This document shows, one piece after another, positions 27,228 to 36,710 of a stretch of DNA of 64,000 nt (the stretch's first letter is position 1; every line of letters begins with the position of its first letter). A program made the translations under genes and the position numbers. Source of the DNA: Qipengyuania sp. HL-TH1 (GTDB lineage Bacteria > Pseudomonadota > Alphaproteobacteria > Sphingomonadales > Sphingomonadaceae); the NCBI RefSeq assembly GCF_036365825.1, contig NZ_CP142675.1, positions 2,116,501 to 2,180,500 on the forward strand. Direction: 5' to 3'. The notes under the pieces are model-generated. The model was given only the letters and a program-made list of their open reading frames with translations. It searched no databases and had not been told where the DNA came from.

Positions 27228-28639
27228 TCAGATGGCGGTAAGCTTGAGCTTCAACCCGTCCTTGGGCTTGGGGATCGGCCACGCCTGCCATTCGGGATCG
27301 CCCGCCGCCAGCTCGATACGGTAGCGCGGCAACATCTGTGCCAGCAGGATCTTCACCTGCATGTAGGCGAAGTGCAGCCCCAGGCACATATGCGCCCCGC
27401 CGCCGAAGGGCACCCAGGCGTATTTGTGCCGTGCCTTCACTTGCTCGGGCGTAAAGCGCATCGGGTCGAAGGTGTAGGGATCCTCCCAATGTTCCTCGTC
27501 GTGATGCGTGTAGTGGATGTTGATCCCGACATGCGCGCCGGCCGGAATGCGATAGCCGCCATATTCGAAGGACTTGAGCGCGCGGCGCGGCATCGAAGGC
27601 ACGGGCGGCACGAACCGCAGCGCTTCCTTGAACGCCATTTCGGTCAGGTCGAGCTTGCCCAGATCGTCATATTCGAGATCGCGCGGGCGGCCGCTGGCAT
27701 CGCTGCCCCCGGTGACCGCGGCGATCTCCTCGCGCAGCCGGTCCTGCCATTCGGGATGCTTGGCGAGCAGCCACAGCAGCGAGGTGGCGCTGGAGGTGAT
27801 GGTGTCGTGCGCGGCCATCATCAGGAAGTTCATGTGATCGACCACTTCGTCGACCGGCATCAGGCTGCCATCGTCATATTCGGCGGTGGCGAACTGGCTG
27901 AACATGTCCTGCCCGCCGCCTTCGGCGCGGCGGCGATGCGTTTCGCGCGTGAAATAGTCGACCAGATAGGCACGGCCATCGACGCCGCGCTTCATCTGCG
28001 TGAAGGGCAGCGGCTTGCGCACCGGTGCGACGCTGGCCTGGACCATGTCGACGAAAGCGGTGTTGATGCGGTCCGCTTCGGGACCCCAGGGGATGCCGAT
28101 GAAACTGTCGGCGGCGAGGTCGAGCGTCAGTTCCTTGATCGAGGGATAGAAGAGCATTTCCGCCCCCGAGCCATCGCCGCCCCATTCCTCGACCCGCTTG
28201 GCGATGCCGCGGTTCAGCGCGTCCGCATAATGGCGCATCGGGCCGGGCTTGAAGGCGATCGACAGCGCGCGGCGATCGGCGCGGTGATGGTCGAAATCGA
28301 TCAGCATCAGACCGCGCGGGAACAGCTTGTCGAGGATCGGCCCCCAGCCCTGTTCGGAGCTGAAGATCTTGTCGCGGTTCATCAGCAGCATCTCGTTGGC
28401 CTCGGCCCCGATCAGCGCGACATTCCAGCCACCGAAGGCCTTGTTCTTGTAAACGCGGCCGTATTTTTCGACCATGCGCCGCGTCTGGCCATGCGGGTCG
28501 GCCAGCATCTTGAAGGTGTTGCCGACGATCGGCCACCCCCCTCGCCGGGAATATGTGCGAGCGCATCGTCGCCGGGATTGCCTTCCTGCCAATGCGATGG
28601 CGCGGTCTCGGCAGACTGGTGCGGGGCAAGCGTGGCCAT
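27228..28639 (-). pseudogene. Cytochrome P450 with a single-base frameshift near the N-terminus
   Basis: The body is an intact bacterial P450: I-helix MMAAHDTITSS (Ala-His-Asp-Thr, acid-alcohol pair present), ExxR in FKEALRFVPP, and the heme loop FGGGAHMCLGLHFA with the thiolate Cys. The natural start is ATG 28639 (MATLAPHQSAETAPSHW) with AAGGAG just upstream, but this frame is lost after HIPGEGG at a run of six G (plus-strand C run 28536-28541). Adding one G restores IPGEGG-WPIVGNTF, the normal proline-rich entry to a P450, for a protein of 470 residues. It is therefore either a recent pseudogene or a homopolymer error. Related enzymes accept sterols, fatty acids or terpenoids; the substrate is unknown. 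It follows hemH. Confidence 0.8.
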
Positions 28640-28649
28640 TAGGTAGCTC

Positions 28650-28672
28650 CTTACAACTTACTTTGTTGTAAG
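28650..28672. promoter_or_regulatory. Perfect 8-bp inverted repeat, putative repressor operator of the P450 gene
   Basis: CTTACAAC (28650-28657), seven-base spacer, GTTGTAAG (28665-28672). It is AT-rich in a GC-rich context, sits between the hemH stop and the P450 ribosome site, and would occlude transcription or translation initiation if bound. Size and symmetry fit a TetR-type operator; no tetR gene is adjacent. Confidence 0.6.
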
Positions 28673-28678
28673 TAGGTT

Positions 28679-29707
28679 TTACGCGGGAATCCACCCCGAC
28701 AATTCACGGCGCAGCAAAGTTTCGAGCATGTCCAGCCCGGCAGCGGACGTATTGAGGCAGGAAAGCGCGGCAAACTGCGCTCCGCCCGCTTCGGTGAACT
28801 GTTCGCGCCCCTGGATCGCCAGCTCTTCCAGCGTCTCGAGACAATCCGCCGAAAAGCCCGGTGCAGCGACGGCCAGCCGTTTGGTCCCCGCCTGCGCTTC
28901 CTCGGCGAAGGTATCGTCGGTCGCGGGGCCCAGCCACTTGGCCGGGCCGAAGCGCGACTGGAAGGTCGTGCGGAACCGCAGGCCCGGGCGGACCAGCCGC
29001 TCCTGCAGCAGCCGCGAGGTCTTCTGGCAGTGGCAATGGTAGGGATCGCCCAGTTCGAGCGTGCGCTGCGGCATGCCATGGAAGCTGAGCAGCAGCAATT
29101 CGGGAGCGAAGTCGAGCGCATCGAGCTGGCGCGACAAATCCTGTGCCAGCGCATCGATATAGGCCGGATCGTCGTGATAGGGCGGCAGCGTGCGTAGCGA
29201 GGGCTGCCAACGCATTGTCCGCAGCTTGTCCGCAGCCTTGTCCACAACCGTCGCGGTCGTGGCGGCCGAATATTGCGGGTAGAGCGGAGCGAGCAGGATG
29301 CGTTCGCATCCCGCGTCCATCAGCGCTTGGATGCGCTCGGGGATCGCCGGTGTGCCATAGCGCATCGCCCAGTCGACCATGACCGCGTCGCCCAGCCGGA
29401 CCTGCATCGCCGCGGCCTGGTCGCGCGTGATGACCGCGAGCGGCGAGCCTTCATCGGTCCAGACCTGCTGGTAGGCATGCGCGCTCTTCTTCGGGCGCGT
29501 GTTGAGGATGATCCCGCGCAGGATCGGTTGCCAAGCGATCGGCGGGATTTCAACCACGCGCCGGTCGGACAGGAATTCGCCGAGATAGCGTTTCACCGGT
29601 CCCTTTTCGGGGGCATCGGGGGTCCCGAGATTGACGACGAGCACGCCGACCTTGCCCGATTTCACGGGCGGATGGTCGGCGGGTAAGTTCTGTTCTTGCC
29701 AGGTCAT
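28679..29707 (-). CDS. hemH: Ferrochelatase
   Basis: 342 residues. It inserts Fe2+ into protoporphyrin IX. Family landmarks: VLVVNLGTPDAPEK at the N-terminus, VDWAMRYGTPAIPERI, LLAPLYPQYSAATTATV, and the catalytic histidine in LLLSFHGMPQRTL. The CHCQKTSRLL stretch is at the usual place. ATG overlaps the stop of the upstream oxidoreductase gene by four bases (ATGA). Placement directly ahead of a P450, a heme enzyme, is suggestive but the operator-like repeat between them implies some independence. Confidence 0.95.
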   Translation of the reverse strand: MTWQEQNLPADHPPVKSGKVGVLVVNLGTPDAPEKGPVKRYLGEFLSDRRVVEIPPIAWQPILRGIILNTRPKKSAHAYQQVWTDEGSPLAVITRDQAAAMQVRLGDAVMVDWAMRYGTPAIPERIQALMDAGCERILLAPLYPQYSAATTATVVDKAADKLRTMRWQPSLRTLPPYHDDPAYIDALAQDLSRQLDALDFAPELLLLSFHGMPQRTLELGDPYHCHCQKTSRLLQERLVRPGLRFRTTFQSRFGPAKWLGPATDDTFAEEAQAGTKRLAVAAPGFSADCLETLEELAIQGREQFTEAGGAQFAALSCLNTSAAGLDMLETLLRRELSGWIPA

Positions 29708-32001
29708 AGACCCTCCGAAAGCAATGGCAGGCGGCGAAAGCGCACTCCGGTCGCCGAGTAAAGCGCATTCGCGATAGCCGGGGGCGCCACCGCCACGCCG
29801 AGTTCGCCCGGATCGAAAGGCGGGGCATCGCTGGCGAGGAATTCGACGACGATTTCGGGACAATCCCCCAGCGTAGGCAAACCCAGACCGGCAAGCCGGG
29901 CCGGCACCGGCCTGCCCTCTTCATAGGCGACGCTCGATCCGGTCGCGAGCGAGAGACCGAAGATCAACCCGCCCTCGATCTGTTGGCGCGCGATATCGGC
30001 ATTGACCACGCGCCCGATATCGACCGCCGCATGCAGCCTGGTCACGCGCACGCCGCCTTCGCCCAGCGCGGCCTGCGCGACACAGGCGATCCGGCCGCCG
30101 GTATCGGGCGTGCCCATCCGCACCATCGCCAGCCCCTGACCGGTGCCGCGGCGCCCGCCATCCCATCCCGCGAGCCGCGTCGCGCGGCGCAGCGTATCGG
30201 CCATGCGCGGCATCCGGCCGAGCATTTCCATGCGGTAGAGCATCGGATCGCGCCCCGCGCGTTCGGCCAGTTCGTCGACGAAGCTTTCGATGAAGAAGGC
30301 GTTATAGGCGATGGCATTGCCGCGCAGCCGCCCGGTCGGGAAAGGCAAGGTGACGGGCAGGTGGTCGATGGCGACATGCTCGATTCCATAGGGCGGCAGC
30401 GCGCCGTCGCACGCCATCGCATCGGCCTTGTCCGCCGCCTGCTCCAGCGCAGCTTGCGGGGTCTTGTTGTCGAACAGGCGGTAGCCGAATTCGCGCGCGG
30501 TGGCGGGCATTGCCAGCCGCGCGCGCCAGGCGGCGATCCGCCCGCCGCTGGCGGCCTCGAAACCCGCTTCGAGCCGCGCGCTGACCGGGGTCCGCACGGG
30601 GAGCGACTGCAATTCCTGCGCACGCGGCCAGGTAAGCTGCACCGGCCGCCCGATCTCCCGGGCGATCTGCGCGACCTCGATCGCGTGACGCCGCTCGAGC
30701 CGCGCGTCGAAACTGCCGCCTGCAGCGGTCGGATAGAGCACGACATTATGCGGCGCGATGCCGATCGCCTTGGCTGCTGCGCGCCGGGTGAGTTCGGGGG
30801 CCTGCGCGGCGATCCACAGCTCCAGCTTGCCGCCATCATAGCGCGCGGTGGCGCTGGCGGTTTCGATCGCCGCATGGACCGCGGGGCCGACCGCATAGGT
30901 CTGCGCATAGTCGGGGCGGGCAAGCAGCTCGTCGGCATCGCCCAGCGCCAGCGTGCGCCTGGGCTCGACCGTGCCATGCGCTTCGTCGAGCGCCTCGAGC
31001 GCAGCCGCGCTTTCGACCGCGGGCGGTCCGGCGAACACCGGGCGCATCGCCTTGAGCGCCTGCTCGGCAACCCACCAGCTTTCGGCCACTGCGGCGAGAT
31101 AGCGCCTGGATTTCACCACGCCGACCAGGCCGTCCAGCCCCTCGACCGCCGCCGCTTCGAACCCCGACAGGTCGGGCTTGCCCAGCGGCCCGTGGCGGAT
31201 CGAGGCGAAGACCATTCCCGGCAGGCGGATGTCCCCGGCAAACAGGAAGCTGCCATCGACCTTGGCGGGCAGGTCGAGCCGGGGGAAATCGGGCGCCAGT
31301 TCGGCCTCGGCGGGCACGGGATCCTCGCTCGCAGGCGCTACGCGCAGGGGCGGCGGATCGGGGGGATCGAGCTCTGCGGCCTCCGCCACCAGCGCGCCGA
31401 AGCCCAATTGCTGTTCGGCGTGGCGGACGATGCCGCGTTCGACCAGGCATTCTTCCCAGTCCACGTCCCAGCGTTCGGCCGCCGCCATCGCCAGCAGCGC
31501 GCGCGCGGTCGCGGCGGCTTCGCGCAGCGGCAGTTCATACGCAGCGAGCGAGGTCCCGTCCGCCGTCGCGGCAAAGGCATTGCTGCGCGCGTAATTCTCC
31601 GCCAGCTGGCTGTCTGGATCGCCGGCGAAGCTGGGCAGGTTGGACCAGAGCGGCGCCCATTTCGCGGCCAGCGGGATATTGGCGTAAAGCCCCGCGGGCG
31701 GGCTGGGTTCGACCGCGACCTGGCGCCAGTCGGCGCCCAGTTCGACCGCCACCACCTGGGCCAGCACGGTCGTAACGCCCTGCCCCATTTCGAGCTGCGG
31801 CACCGCCACGGTGACCACTCCGTCGCGGCCGATGGTGATCCAGCCGCCGAAGTCGCGTTCATTGGGACCGGGGGACAGCGGGCTGGTGTAATGACGTGGC
31901 CACAGCCACCAGGCCACGCCCAATCCCCCGCCCACCGCGGCGCCCGCAACCAGCTGGCGCCGCGTTACGGGAAGCGCGGTCAGCTTTGCGCGCCAATCCA
32001 T
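29704..32001 (-). CDS. Molybdopterin-binding subunit of an isoquinoline 1-oxidoreductase-type enzyme
   Basis: 765 residues of the xanthine oxidase large-subunit family, aldehyde oxidase-like. A Tat-style N-terminus (TRRQLVAGAAVGGGLGVAWW) suggests export or a membrane anchor, as in IorB-type subunits. Cofactor-binding segments are readable: VPQLEMGQGVTTVLAQ, AAGGSFDARLERRHAIE, RLRGNAIAYNAFFIESFVDE, and the C-terminal ELGVAVAPPAIANALYSATG with the expected active-site Glu. Such enzymes hydroxylate N-heterocycles or oxidise aldehydes and need a small 2Fe-2S subunit, which is not adjacent here. ATG 32001 lies inside the end of mrp (22-base overlap) and the stop overlaps hemH. Confidence 0.87.
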   Translation of the reverse strand: MDWRAKLTALPVTRRQLVAGAAVGGGLGVAWWLWPRHYTSPLSPGPNERDFGGWITIGRDGVVTVAVPQLEMGQGVTTVLAQVVAVELGADWRQVAVEPSPPAGLYANIPLAAKWAPLWSNLPSFAGDPDSQLAENYARSNAFAATADGTSLAAYELPLREAAATARALLAMAAAERWDVDWEECLVERGIVRHAEQQLGFGALVAEAAELDPPDPPPLRVAPASEDPVPAEAELAPDFPRLDLPAKVDGSFLFAGDIRLPGMVFASIRHGPLGKPDLSGFEAAAVEGLDGLVGVVKSRRYLAAVAESWWVAEQALKAMRPVFAGPPAVESAAALEALDEAHGTVEPRRTLALGDADELLARPDYAQTYAVGPAVHAAIETASATARYDGGKLELWIAAQAPELTRRAAAKAIGIAPHNVVLYPTAAGGSFDARLERRHAIEVAQIAREIGRPVQLTWPRAQELQSLPVRTPVSARLEAGFEAASGGRIAAWRARLAMPATAREFGYRLFDNKTPQAALEQAADKADAMACDGALPPYGIEHVAIDHLPVTLPFPTGRLRGNAIAYNAFFIESFVDELAERAGRDPMLYRMEMLGRMPRMADTLRRATRLAGWDGGRRGTGQGLAMVRMGTPDTGGRIACVAQAALGEGGVRVTRLHAAVDIGRVVNADIARQQIEGGLIFGLSLATGSSVAYEEGRPVPARLAGLGLPTLGDCPEIVVEFLASDAPPFDPGELGVAVAPPAIANALYSATGVRFRRLPLLSEGL

Positions 32002-32942
32002 GCGTCGACCTTGGCGGCGATATCGTGGAACGGCGCGGCGAGCGCGCCCGTGCCGCAGGCGGGCGGCTGGCCCCGATCGCTGCCCTCGCGAATGGCAAGA
32101 TCGAGCGGGATCCGGCCGAGGAACGGCAGTTCGAGCCGCTCGGCAGCGGTTTCGACCCCGCCCCTGCCGAAAGGATCGGACAGTTCGCCGCAATGCGGGC
32201 AGACATAGCCGGCCATGTTCTCGACCAGCCCGATCACCGGCACTTCGGCCTGGTCGAACAGCTGCCCTGCGCGCGCCGCATCGATCAGCGCGAGGTCCTG
32301 CGGCGTGGAAACCAGCACCGCGCCCATCGGCTTGAACCGCTGCAGCATGGTCAGTTGCACATCGCCCGTACCCGGTGGCAGATCGACCAGCAGCGTATCG
32401 ACATCGCCCCAATGGGCATCGATCAATTGCGTGAGCGCATTGCCCGCCATCGGCCCGCGCCATGCCAGCGCGCGACCGGGTTCGACCAGATGGCCCATCG
32501 ACAGCACCGGAATGCCGAACTCGCTCTCCACCGGGACCAGCTTTTCATCGCGCGCGATGGGCTTCTTGCCCTGATTGCCCAGGATGACCGGCTGCGAGGG
32601 GCCGTAGATATCGGCATCGACCAGCCCGACCTTGTGGCCCAGGCGGGCGAGTGCGATCGCCAGATTGGCGGTCAGCGTGGATTTGCCCACCCCGCCCTTG
32701 CCGCTGCCGACGGCGATCAGCCGCCGCTGGCGGCGCTCGGCGGTCATCACCACGCGGGTTTCGGAAACATCGTCGCGCTCACTGAGGATATCGGTGATCG
32801 CGCGTTCGATATCGGCGCGCTCCTGCTCACCCAGCCCGGCGGCATCGACCACGGCAATCGCCCGGCCCTGTTTGATGGTCAGCGCGGAAACGCGGTCGGC
32901 AAGGCTGGCAGGAAGCAGCGATTTCGGATCGGTCGAACTCAT
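31980..32942 (-). CDS. mrp: Mrp/NBP35-family Fe-S cluster carrier ATPase
   Basis: 320 residues. The deviant Walker A GSGKGGVGKST, switch I/II elements DADIYGPSQP and DLPPGTGDVQL, and the cluster-binding CPHC motif (MAGYVCPHCGE) are all present. An N-terminal FSCA/MIP18-like piece of about 75 residues precedes the ATPase. It delivers 4Fe-4S clusters to apo-proteins. It is divergent from hflK across 76 bases and runs directly into the molybdenum enzyme gene, whose partner subunit would need Fe-S clusters. Confidence 0.93.
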   Translation of the reverse strand: MSSTDPKSLLPASLADRVSALTIKQGRAIAVVDAAGLGEQERADIERAITDILSERDDVSETRVVMTAERRQRRLIAVGSGKGGVGKSTLTANLAIALARLGHKVGLVDADIYGPSQPVILGNQGKKPIARDEKLVPVESEFGIPVLSMGHLVEPGRALAWRGPMAGNALTQLIDAHWGDVDTLLVDLPPGTGDVQLTMLQRFKPMGAVLVSTPQDLALIDAARAGQLFDQAEVPVIGLVENMAGYVCPHCGELSDPFGRGGVETAAERLELPFLGRIPLDLAIREGSDRGQPPACGTGALAAPFHDIAAKVDAWIGAQS

Positions 32943-33018
32943 GGGCGCGGCTGCTGTAGCATCGAAAAGCGCGCGGCAACCCCTGTTTTTCCGTGGCGGC
33001 GCACCTATAAGGAAAGAC

Positions 33019-34167
33019 ATGAGAATTTTTGACGGGTTCGGACAGAGGATTTCCCTGGCAATGGCGGGCAACAAAAGCCCTTGGGGCGGCGGCTCCGGGG
33101 ATGACGGAGACGACGACAAGCCCGAGGGCACCAAGGGCGGCGACAAACCCCGCGGCCCGCGCAATCCCTGGCTCCCGCCGGGTGGCGGCGAGGATGGCCG
33201 CCGCGCCCCCAATATCGAGGATATCTTCAAGAGCCGCGGCCCCGAAGGCCCGCGCCGCAGCGGCGGCGGCCCCGGCGGTCCCAATTTCCGCTTTCCCCAG
33301 CGCCCCGGCGGCAAGAGCTGGTTCCCGATCGCAGTCATCGGGATCATTGCCTTTGGCCTGCTCGCGACCAGCTTCCACCTTGTCGGTCCGCAGCAGCAGG
33401 CCGTGGTGAAGACGCTGGGCGAGTACACCCGCACTCTGCGCCCGGGCCTGCAGATCACCGCCCCCTTCCCGATCGAAACGGTCGATGTCGAAGATGTCGA
33501 AGGCGTCCGTTCGGTGCGCATTCCGGGCGGTGACAGCCAGGTCAAGCTGATCCTGACCGGCGACCAGAACCTCGTCGATCTCAGCTATATCGTCCGCTGG
33601 AACATCAAGGACCTCGAGGGCTACAAGTTCCGCGTGGTCGATCCGATCGAGACGGTGAACGAAGCCGCCGAAGCCGCGATGCGCGCCTCGGTCGCCGAAA
33701 CCGAGCTCGACGAGACCTTCTCGGGCCAGGGCCGTGCAGCGATCGAACTCGACGTGCGCGAACGCATGCAGGCCACGCTCGACAGCTATGGCGCGGGCGT
33801 CCGCGTGCTGGGTGTCGAAATCGAAAAGGCCGATCCGCCCGCGCAGGTCGTCGATGCCTTTCGCGACGTGCAGGTCGCCGAACAGAATGCCGATGCGGCG
33901 CGCAACCAGGCGCGCGGCTATGCCCAGCAGGTGCTCGCACAGGCCGAGGGTGAGGCGGAAGCTTTCAACAAGGTCTATGAGCAGTACCGCCTGGCCCCGC
34001 AGGTGACCCGCCAGCGGCTTTATTACGAAACCATGGAGCGTGTGCTGAGCCAGACCGACAAGACAATCGTCGAAACCGACAATGTGACCCCGTATCTGCC
34101 GCTGCCCGAGATTCGCCGACGGTCACAGCAGCCCGCGACCACTGTCACGGCACCGGGGGGCCAGTAA
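33019..34167 (+). CDS. hflK: FtsH protease modulator HflK
   Basis: 382 residues. A glycine- and proline-rich cytoplasmic N-terminus is followed by one membrane helix (WFPIAVIGIIAFGLLATS) and the SPFH/band-7 domain (HLVGPQQQAVVKTLGEYTRT, LTGDQNLVDLSYIVRW), then a long helical tail. With HflC it forms the membrane cage that regulates FtsH. ATG 33019 follows AAGGAAAG; an in-frame ATG at 33061 is the alternative. One base separates it from hflC. Confidence 0.93.
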   Translation: MRIFDGFGQRISLAMAGNKSPWGGGSGDDGDDDKPEGTKGGDKPRGPRNPWLPPGGGEDGRRAPNIEDIFKSRGPEGPRRSGGGPGGPNFRFPQRPGGKSWFPIAVIGIIAFGLLATSFHLVGPQQQAVVKTLGEYTRTLRPGLQITAPFPIETVDVEDVEGVRSVRIPGGDSQVKLILTGDQNLVDLSYIVRWNIKDLEGYKFRVVDPIETVNEAAEAAMRASVAETELDETFSGQGRAAIELDVRERMQATLDSYGAGVRVLGVEIEKADPPAQVVDAFRDVQVAEQNADAARNQARGYAQQVLAQAEGEAEAFNKVYEQYRLAPQVTRQRLYYETMERVLSQTDKTIVETDNVTPYLPLPEIRRRSQQPATTVTAPGGQ

Positions 34168-34168
34168 G

Positions 34169-35002
34169 ATGAGCACTTTCCTGCAGAAACACCGCAACTG
34201 GGTCATCGCGCTCGCCGTGGCGGTGATCGCTTTCATGATGAGCGCCTATGTCGTTCCCGAAGAGGAGCAGGTCGTCATCATCCGTACCGGCCAGCCGGTC
34301 GGCACGGTCAATACGCCCAATGGCACGACCGGCGCGGGCATCTATTTCCGCATGCCGATCATCGAAAGGGTCAGCCGCGTCGAGAAGCGCCTGCTCGATC
34401 TCGAGATGACCGATGAAGAGGTTCTCTCGGCCGACCAGCAGCGCCTGCTCGTCAATGCCTACGCCCGGTTCCGCATTACCGACCCGGTCCGCATGGTCGA
34501 ACGCGCCGGTTCGACCGATGGCGTGCGCAATGCGCTCGAGCCGATCCTCAACTCGGTGCTGCGCCAGGAACTTGGCCGCCGGACCTTCCAGGCCATGCTG
34601 ACCGCCGAACGCGGCAGCGCGCTGGCCAATGTTCGCACCAATCTCGACCGTCAGGCGCGGCAGTACGGGGCCGAGGTGGTCGATGTGAAGATCATGCGCA
34701 CCGACCTGCCCGAAGCACCGCTGCAATCGGCCTTCCGCCGGATGGAATCGGATCGCGAACGCGAAGCCCGCACGATCCGGGCGGGCGGCAGCCGCGACGC
34801 GCGGATCATCCGCGCCGAAGCCGATGCCGAAGGCGCGCGCATCTATGCCGAAGCCTTTAGCAAGGACGCCGAGTTCTACGACTTCTACCGCGCGATGCAG
34901 AGCTATAACGTGACCTTCTCCAATGGCGATAACCCGTCGGAAAGCAGCATCATCCTGTCGCCGGACAATGAGTATCTGCGGCAGTTCCGCGGGCGGCGTT
35001 GA
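34169..35002 (+). CDS. hflC: FtsH protease modulator HflC
   Basis: 277 residues: N-terminal membrane helix (WVIALAVAVIAFMMSAYVV), then the SPFH domain (EQVVIIRTGQPVG, DLEMTDEEVLSADQQRLLV) and the conserved EAFSKDAEFYDFYRAMQSY end that packs in the HflKC assembly. Immediately follows hflK, as in most proteobacteria, and precedes the Do protease gene, forming an envelope quality-control cluster. Confidence 0.95.
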   Translation: MSTFLQKHRNWVIALAVAVIAFMMSAYVVPEEEQVVIIRTGQPVGTVNTPNGTTGAGIYFRMPIIERVSRVEKRLLDLEMTDEEVLSADQQRLLVNAYARFRITDPVRMVERAGSTDGVRNALEPILNSVLRQELGRRTFQAMLTAERGSALANVRTNLDRQARQYGAEVVDVKIMRTDLPEAPLQSAFRRMESDREREARTIRAGGSRDARIIRAEADAEGARIYAEAFSKDAEFYDFYRAMQSYNVTFSNGDNPSESSIILSPDNEYLRQFRGRR

Positions 35003-35043
35003 CGGTTCGTCGAGCGGCGTCCGCGCCGTTCAAATGGCATTCA

Positions 35044-35070
35044 CCGGCGGGGGCGAAAATCGCCCGCCGG
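35044..35070. other. Hairpin in the hflC-degP gap
   Basis: CCGGCGGGGGCGA, loop AAA, TCGCCCGCCGG: an 11-pair stem with a two-base bulge. There is no T run on either side, so it is not a standard intrinsic terminator; it could slow decay of hflKC mRNA or mark a processing site. The remaining gap to the degP start shows nothing else clear. Confidence 0.4.
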
Positions 35071-35145
35071 AACGCCAGGTCCGCATGGCGGTAGCTTTGC
35101 TGCCGACCGCGGCACCTGCAATTTAGAGAAGAGGACGAAAAGGAC

Positions 35146-36690
35146 GTGAAGCCCGTGCGATATGCATATTCCGTGACGAGCGCGCTGCTGGTAGGCGGCG
35201 CCGCGATCTCGCTCGCGACCGGCTACCCGGCCGGCGCCCAGGTCGCCCAGAACGACGACAGCCACATGGCCCGCGTCGTCCCGCGTGCCGGCGCTCCCGA
35301 AAGCTTTGCCGACCTGACCGCGCAATTGCAGCCTGCCGTGGTCAATATCTCGACCCGCCAGCGGATCGAGGTTTCGGGCAGTAGCGGCAATCCCTTCGCC
35401 GGCACCCCGTTCGAGGGCCTGTTCAACCGCCGCGGCGGCGGCCAGCAGCAGCAACCGCAATATCGCGAAGGCCAGTCGCTGGGCTCGGGCTTCATCATTT
35501 CGGCCGACGGCTATGTCGTGACCAACAACCACGTGGTCAGCCCGACCGGGCGCGGGACGGTGGAGGAAATCACCGTCACCATGCCCGACGGCACCGAATA
35601 TAACGCCGAACTGGTCGGCACCGACCCGCAGAGCGATCTGGCCGTGCTCAAAATCAACCGCAGTGCGGATTTCCCCTTCGTCGAGTTTGGCGATTCGGCG
35701 CAGGCCCGCCCGGGCGACTGGGTGGTCGCGATCGGCAATCCCTTCGGGCTTGGCGGAACGGTCACCTCGGGCATCGTCTCGGCGGTCTATCGCAACACCG
35801 GCCAGGGCGGCGCCTATGACCGCTATATCCAGACCGATGCCGCGATCAATCGCGGCAATTCGGGCGGCCCGCTGTTCGACATGCAGGGCAATGTCATCGG
35901 CATCAACAATGCGATCTTCTCGCCTTCGGGCGGCAGCGTGGGGATCGGCTTCGCCATTCCCGCCGAGATCGCCGCACCGATCGTCAAGCAGCTGCGCGAC
36001 GGCGTCGAAATCGAGCGCGGCTATCTGGGTGTCTCGATCCAGCCGGTGACCGACGATCTCGCCGATTCGCTGGGCATCGAGCAGAACCGCGGCGAGTTCA
36101 TCCAGTCGGTCCAGCCGGGCGAGGCGGCCGACGAGGCGGGCATTCGCGCGGGCGATATCGTGACCAAGATCAACGGCCAGACGGTCACGCCCGACCAGTC
36201 GCTGTCCTATCTCGTCGCCAACACCCCGCCGGGCACCACCATCCCGGTCGAGCTGATCCGCGACGGGCAGACGCGCCGCGTCAATGTGACCGTGGGCAAG
36301 CGTCCGAGCGAGGAAGAACTGCGCCAGCAGCAGCAGTTCGACCCCGATGCCGAGGACGAAGATCCGATGGAAGCGAGCGACAATGCCGTGATCGAGGAAA
36401 AGCTCGGCCTGCAGGTGTTGCCGCTGACGCCGCAGATCGCGCGCCAGCTGGGCGTCGGCACCGACACGCAGGGGCTTGTCGTGGCGGGGGTCGACCGGAA
36501 CTCCGATGCGGCCCGCAAGGGGCTGCAGCGCGGCGACATCATCCTCACCGCGAACTATCGCGCAGTGACCAGCATGCAGGATCTGGAGAACACCATTCGC
36601 ACCGCGGAAAGCGAGAACCGCGAAGCGGTGCTGCTGCGCATCCAGCAACGTGGCCGCCAGCCGGCCTATGTGGCGGTGCGCCTGCGCTAA
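35146..36690 (+). CDS. degP: Do-family periplasmic serine protease (DegP/HtrA type)
   Basis: 514 residues from a GTG start with AAAAGGAC upstream. Signal peptide to about residue 30; trypsin-like domain with catalytic His129 (TNNHVV), Asp164 (QSDLAVLKI) and Ser239 (NRGNSGGPLF); then two PDZ domains (GYLGVSIQPV; VLPLTPQIARQLGV). A Gly/Gln-rich LA-like loop follows residue 80. It degrades or chaperones misfolded envelope proteins. DegP, DegQ and MucD relatives cannot be separated by eye, so the symbol is by type. A strong terminator follows. Confidence 0.92.
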   Translation: MKPVRYAYSVTSALLVGGAAISLATGYPAGAQVAQNDDSHMARVVPRAGAPESFADLTAQLQPAVVNISTRQRIEVSGSSGNPFAGTPFEGLFNRRGGGQQQQPQYREGQSLGSGFIISADGYVVTNNHVVSPTGRGTVEEITVTMPDGTEYNAELVGTDPQSDLAVLKINRSADFPFVEFGDSAQARPGDWVVAIGNPFGLGGTVTSGIVSAVYRNTGQGGAYDRYIQTDAAINRGNSGGPLFDMQGNVIGINNAIFSPSGGSVGIGFAIPAEIAAPIVKQLRDGVEIERGYLGVSIQPVTDDLADSLGIEQNRGEFIQSVQPGEAADEAGIRAGDIVTKINGQTVTPDQSLSYLVANTPPGTTIPVELIRDGQTRRVNVTVGKRPSEEELRQQQQFDPDAEDEDPMEASDNAVIEEKLGLQVLPLTPQIARQLGVGTDTQGLVVAGVDRNSDAARKGLQRGDIILTANYRAVTSMQDLENTIRTAESENREAVLLRIQQRGRQPAYVAVRLR

Positions 36691-36710
36691 AGCCGCTGCA
36701 TGACATGCCA

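Noticed and set aside
28639..28694. Upstream start at 28694 for the P450 in its main frame
   Set aside because: The extra N-terminus is Cys/Arg-rich, overlaps the hemH end and lacks a ribosome site, while the other frame gives normal P450 sequence and AAGGAG.
29983..32208. Plus-strand open frame of 741 codons
   Set aside because: Shadow of the molybdopterin subunit gene; the minus strand has clear cofactor motifs and start/stop overlaps with neighbours.
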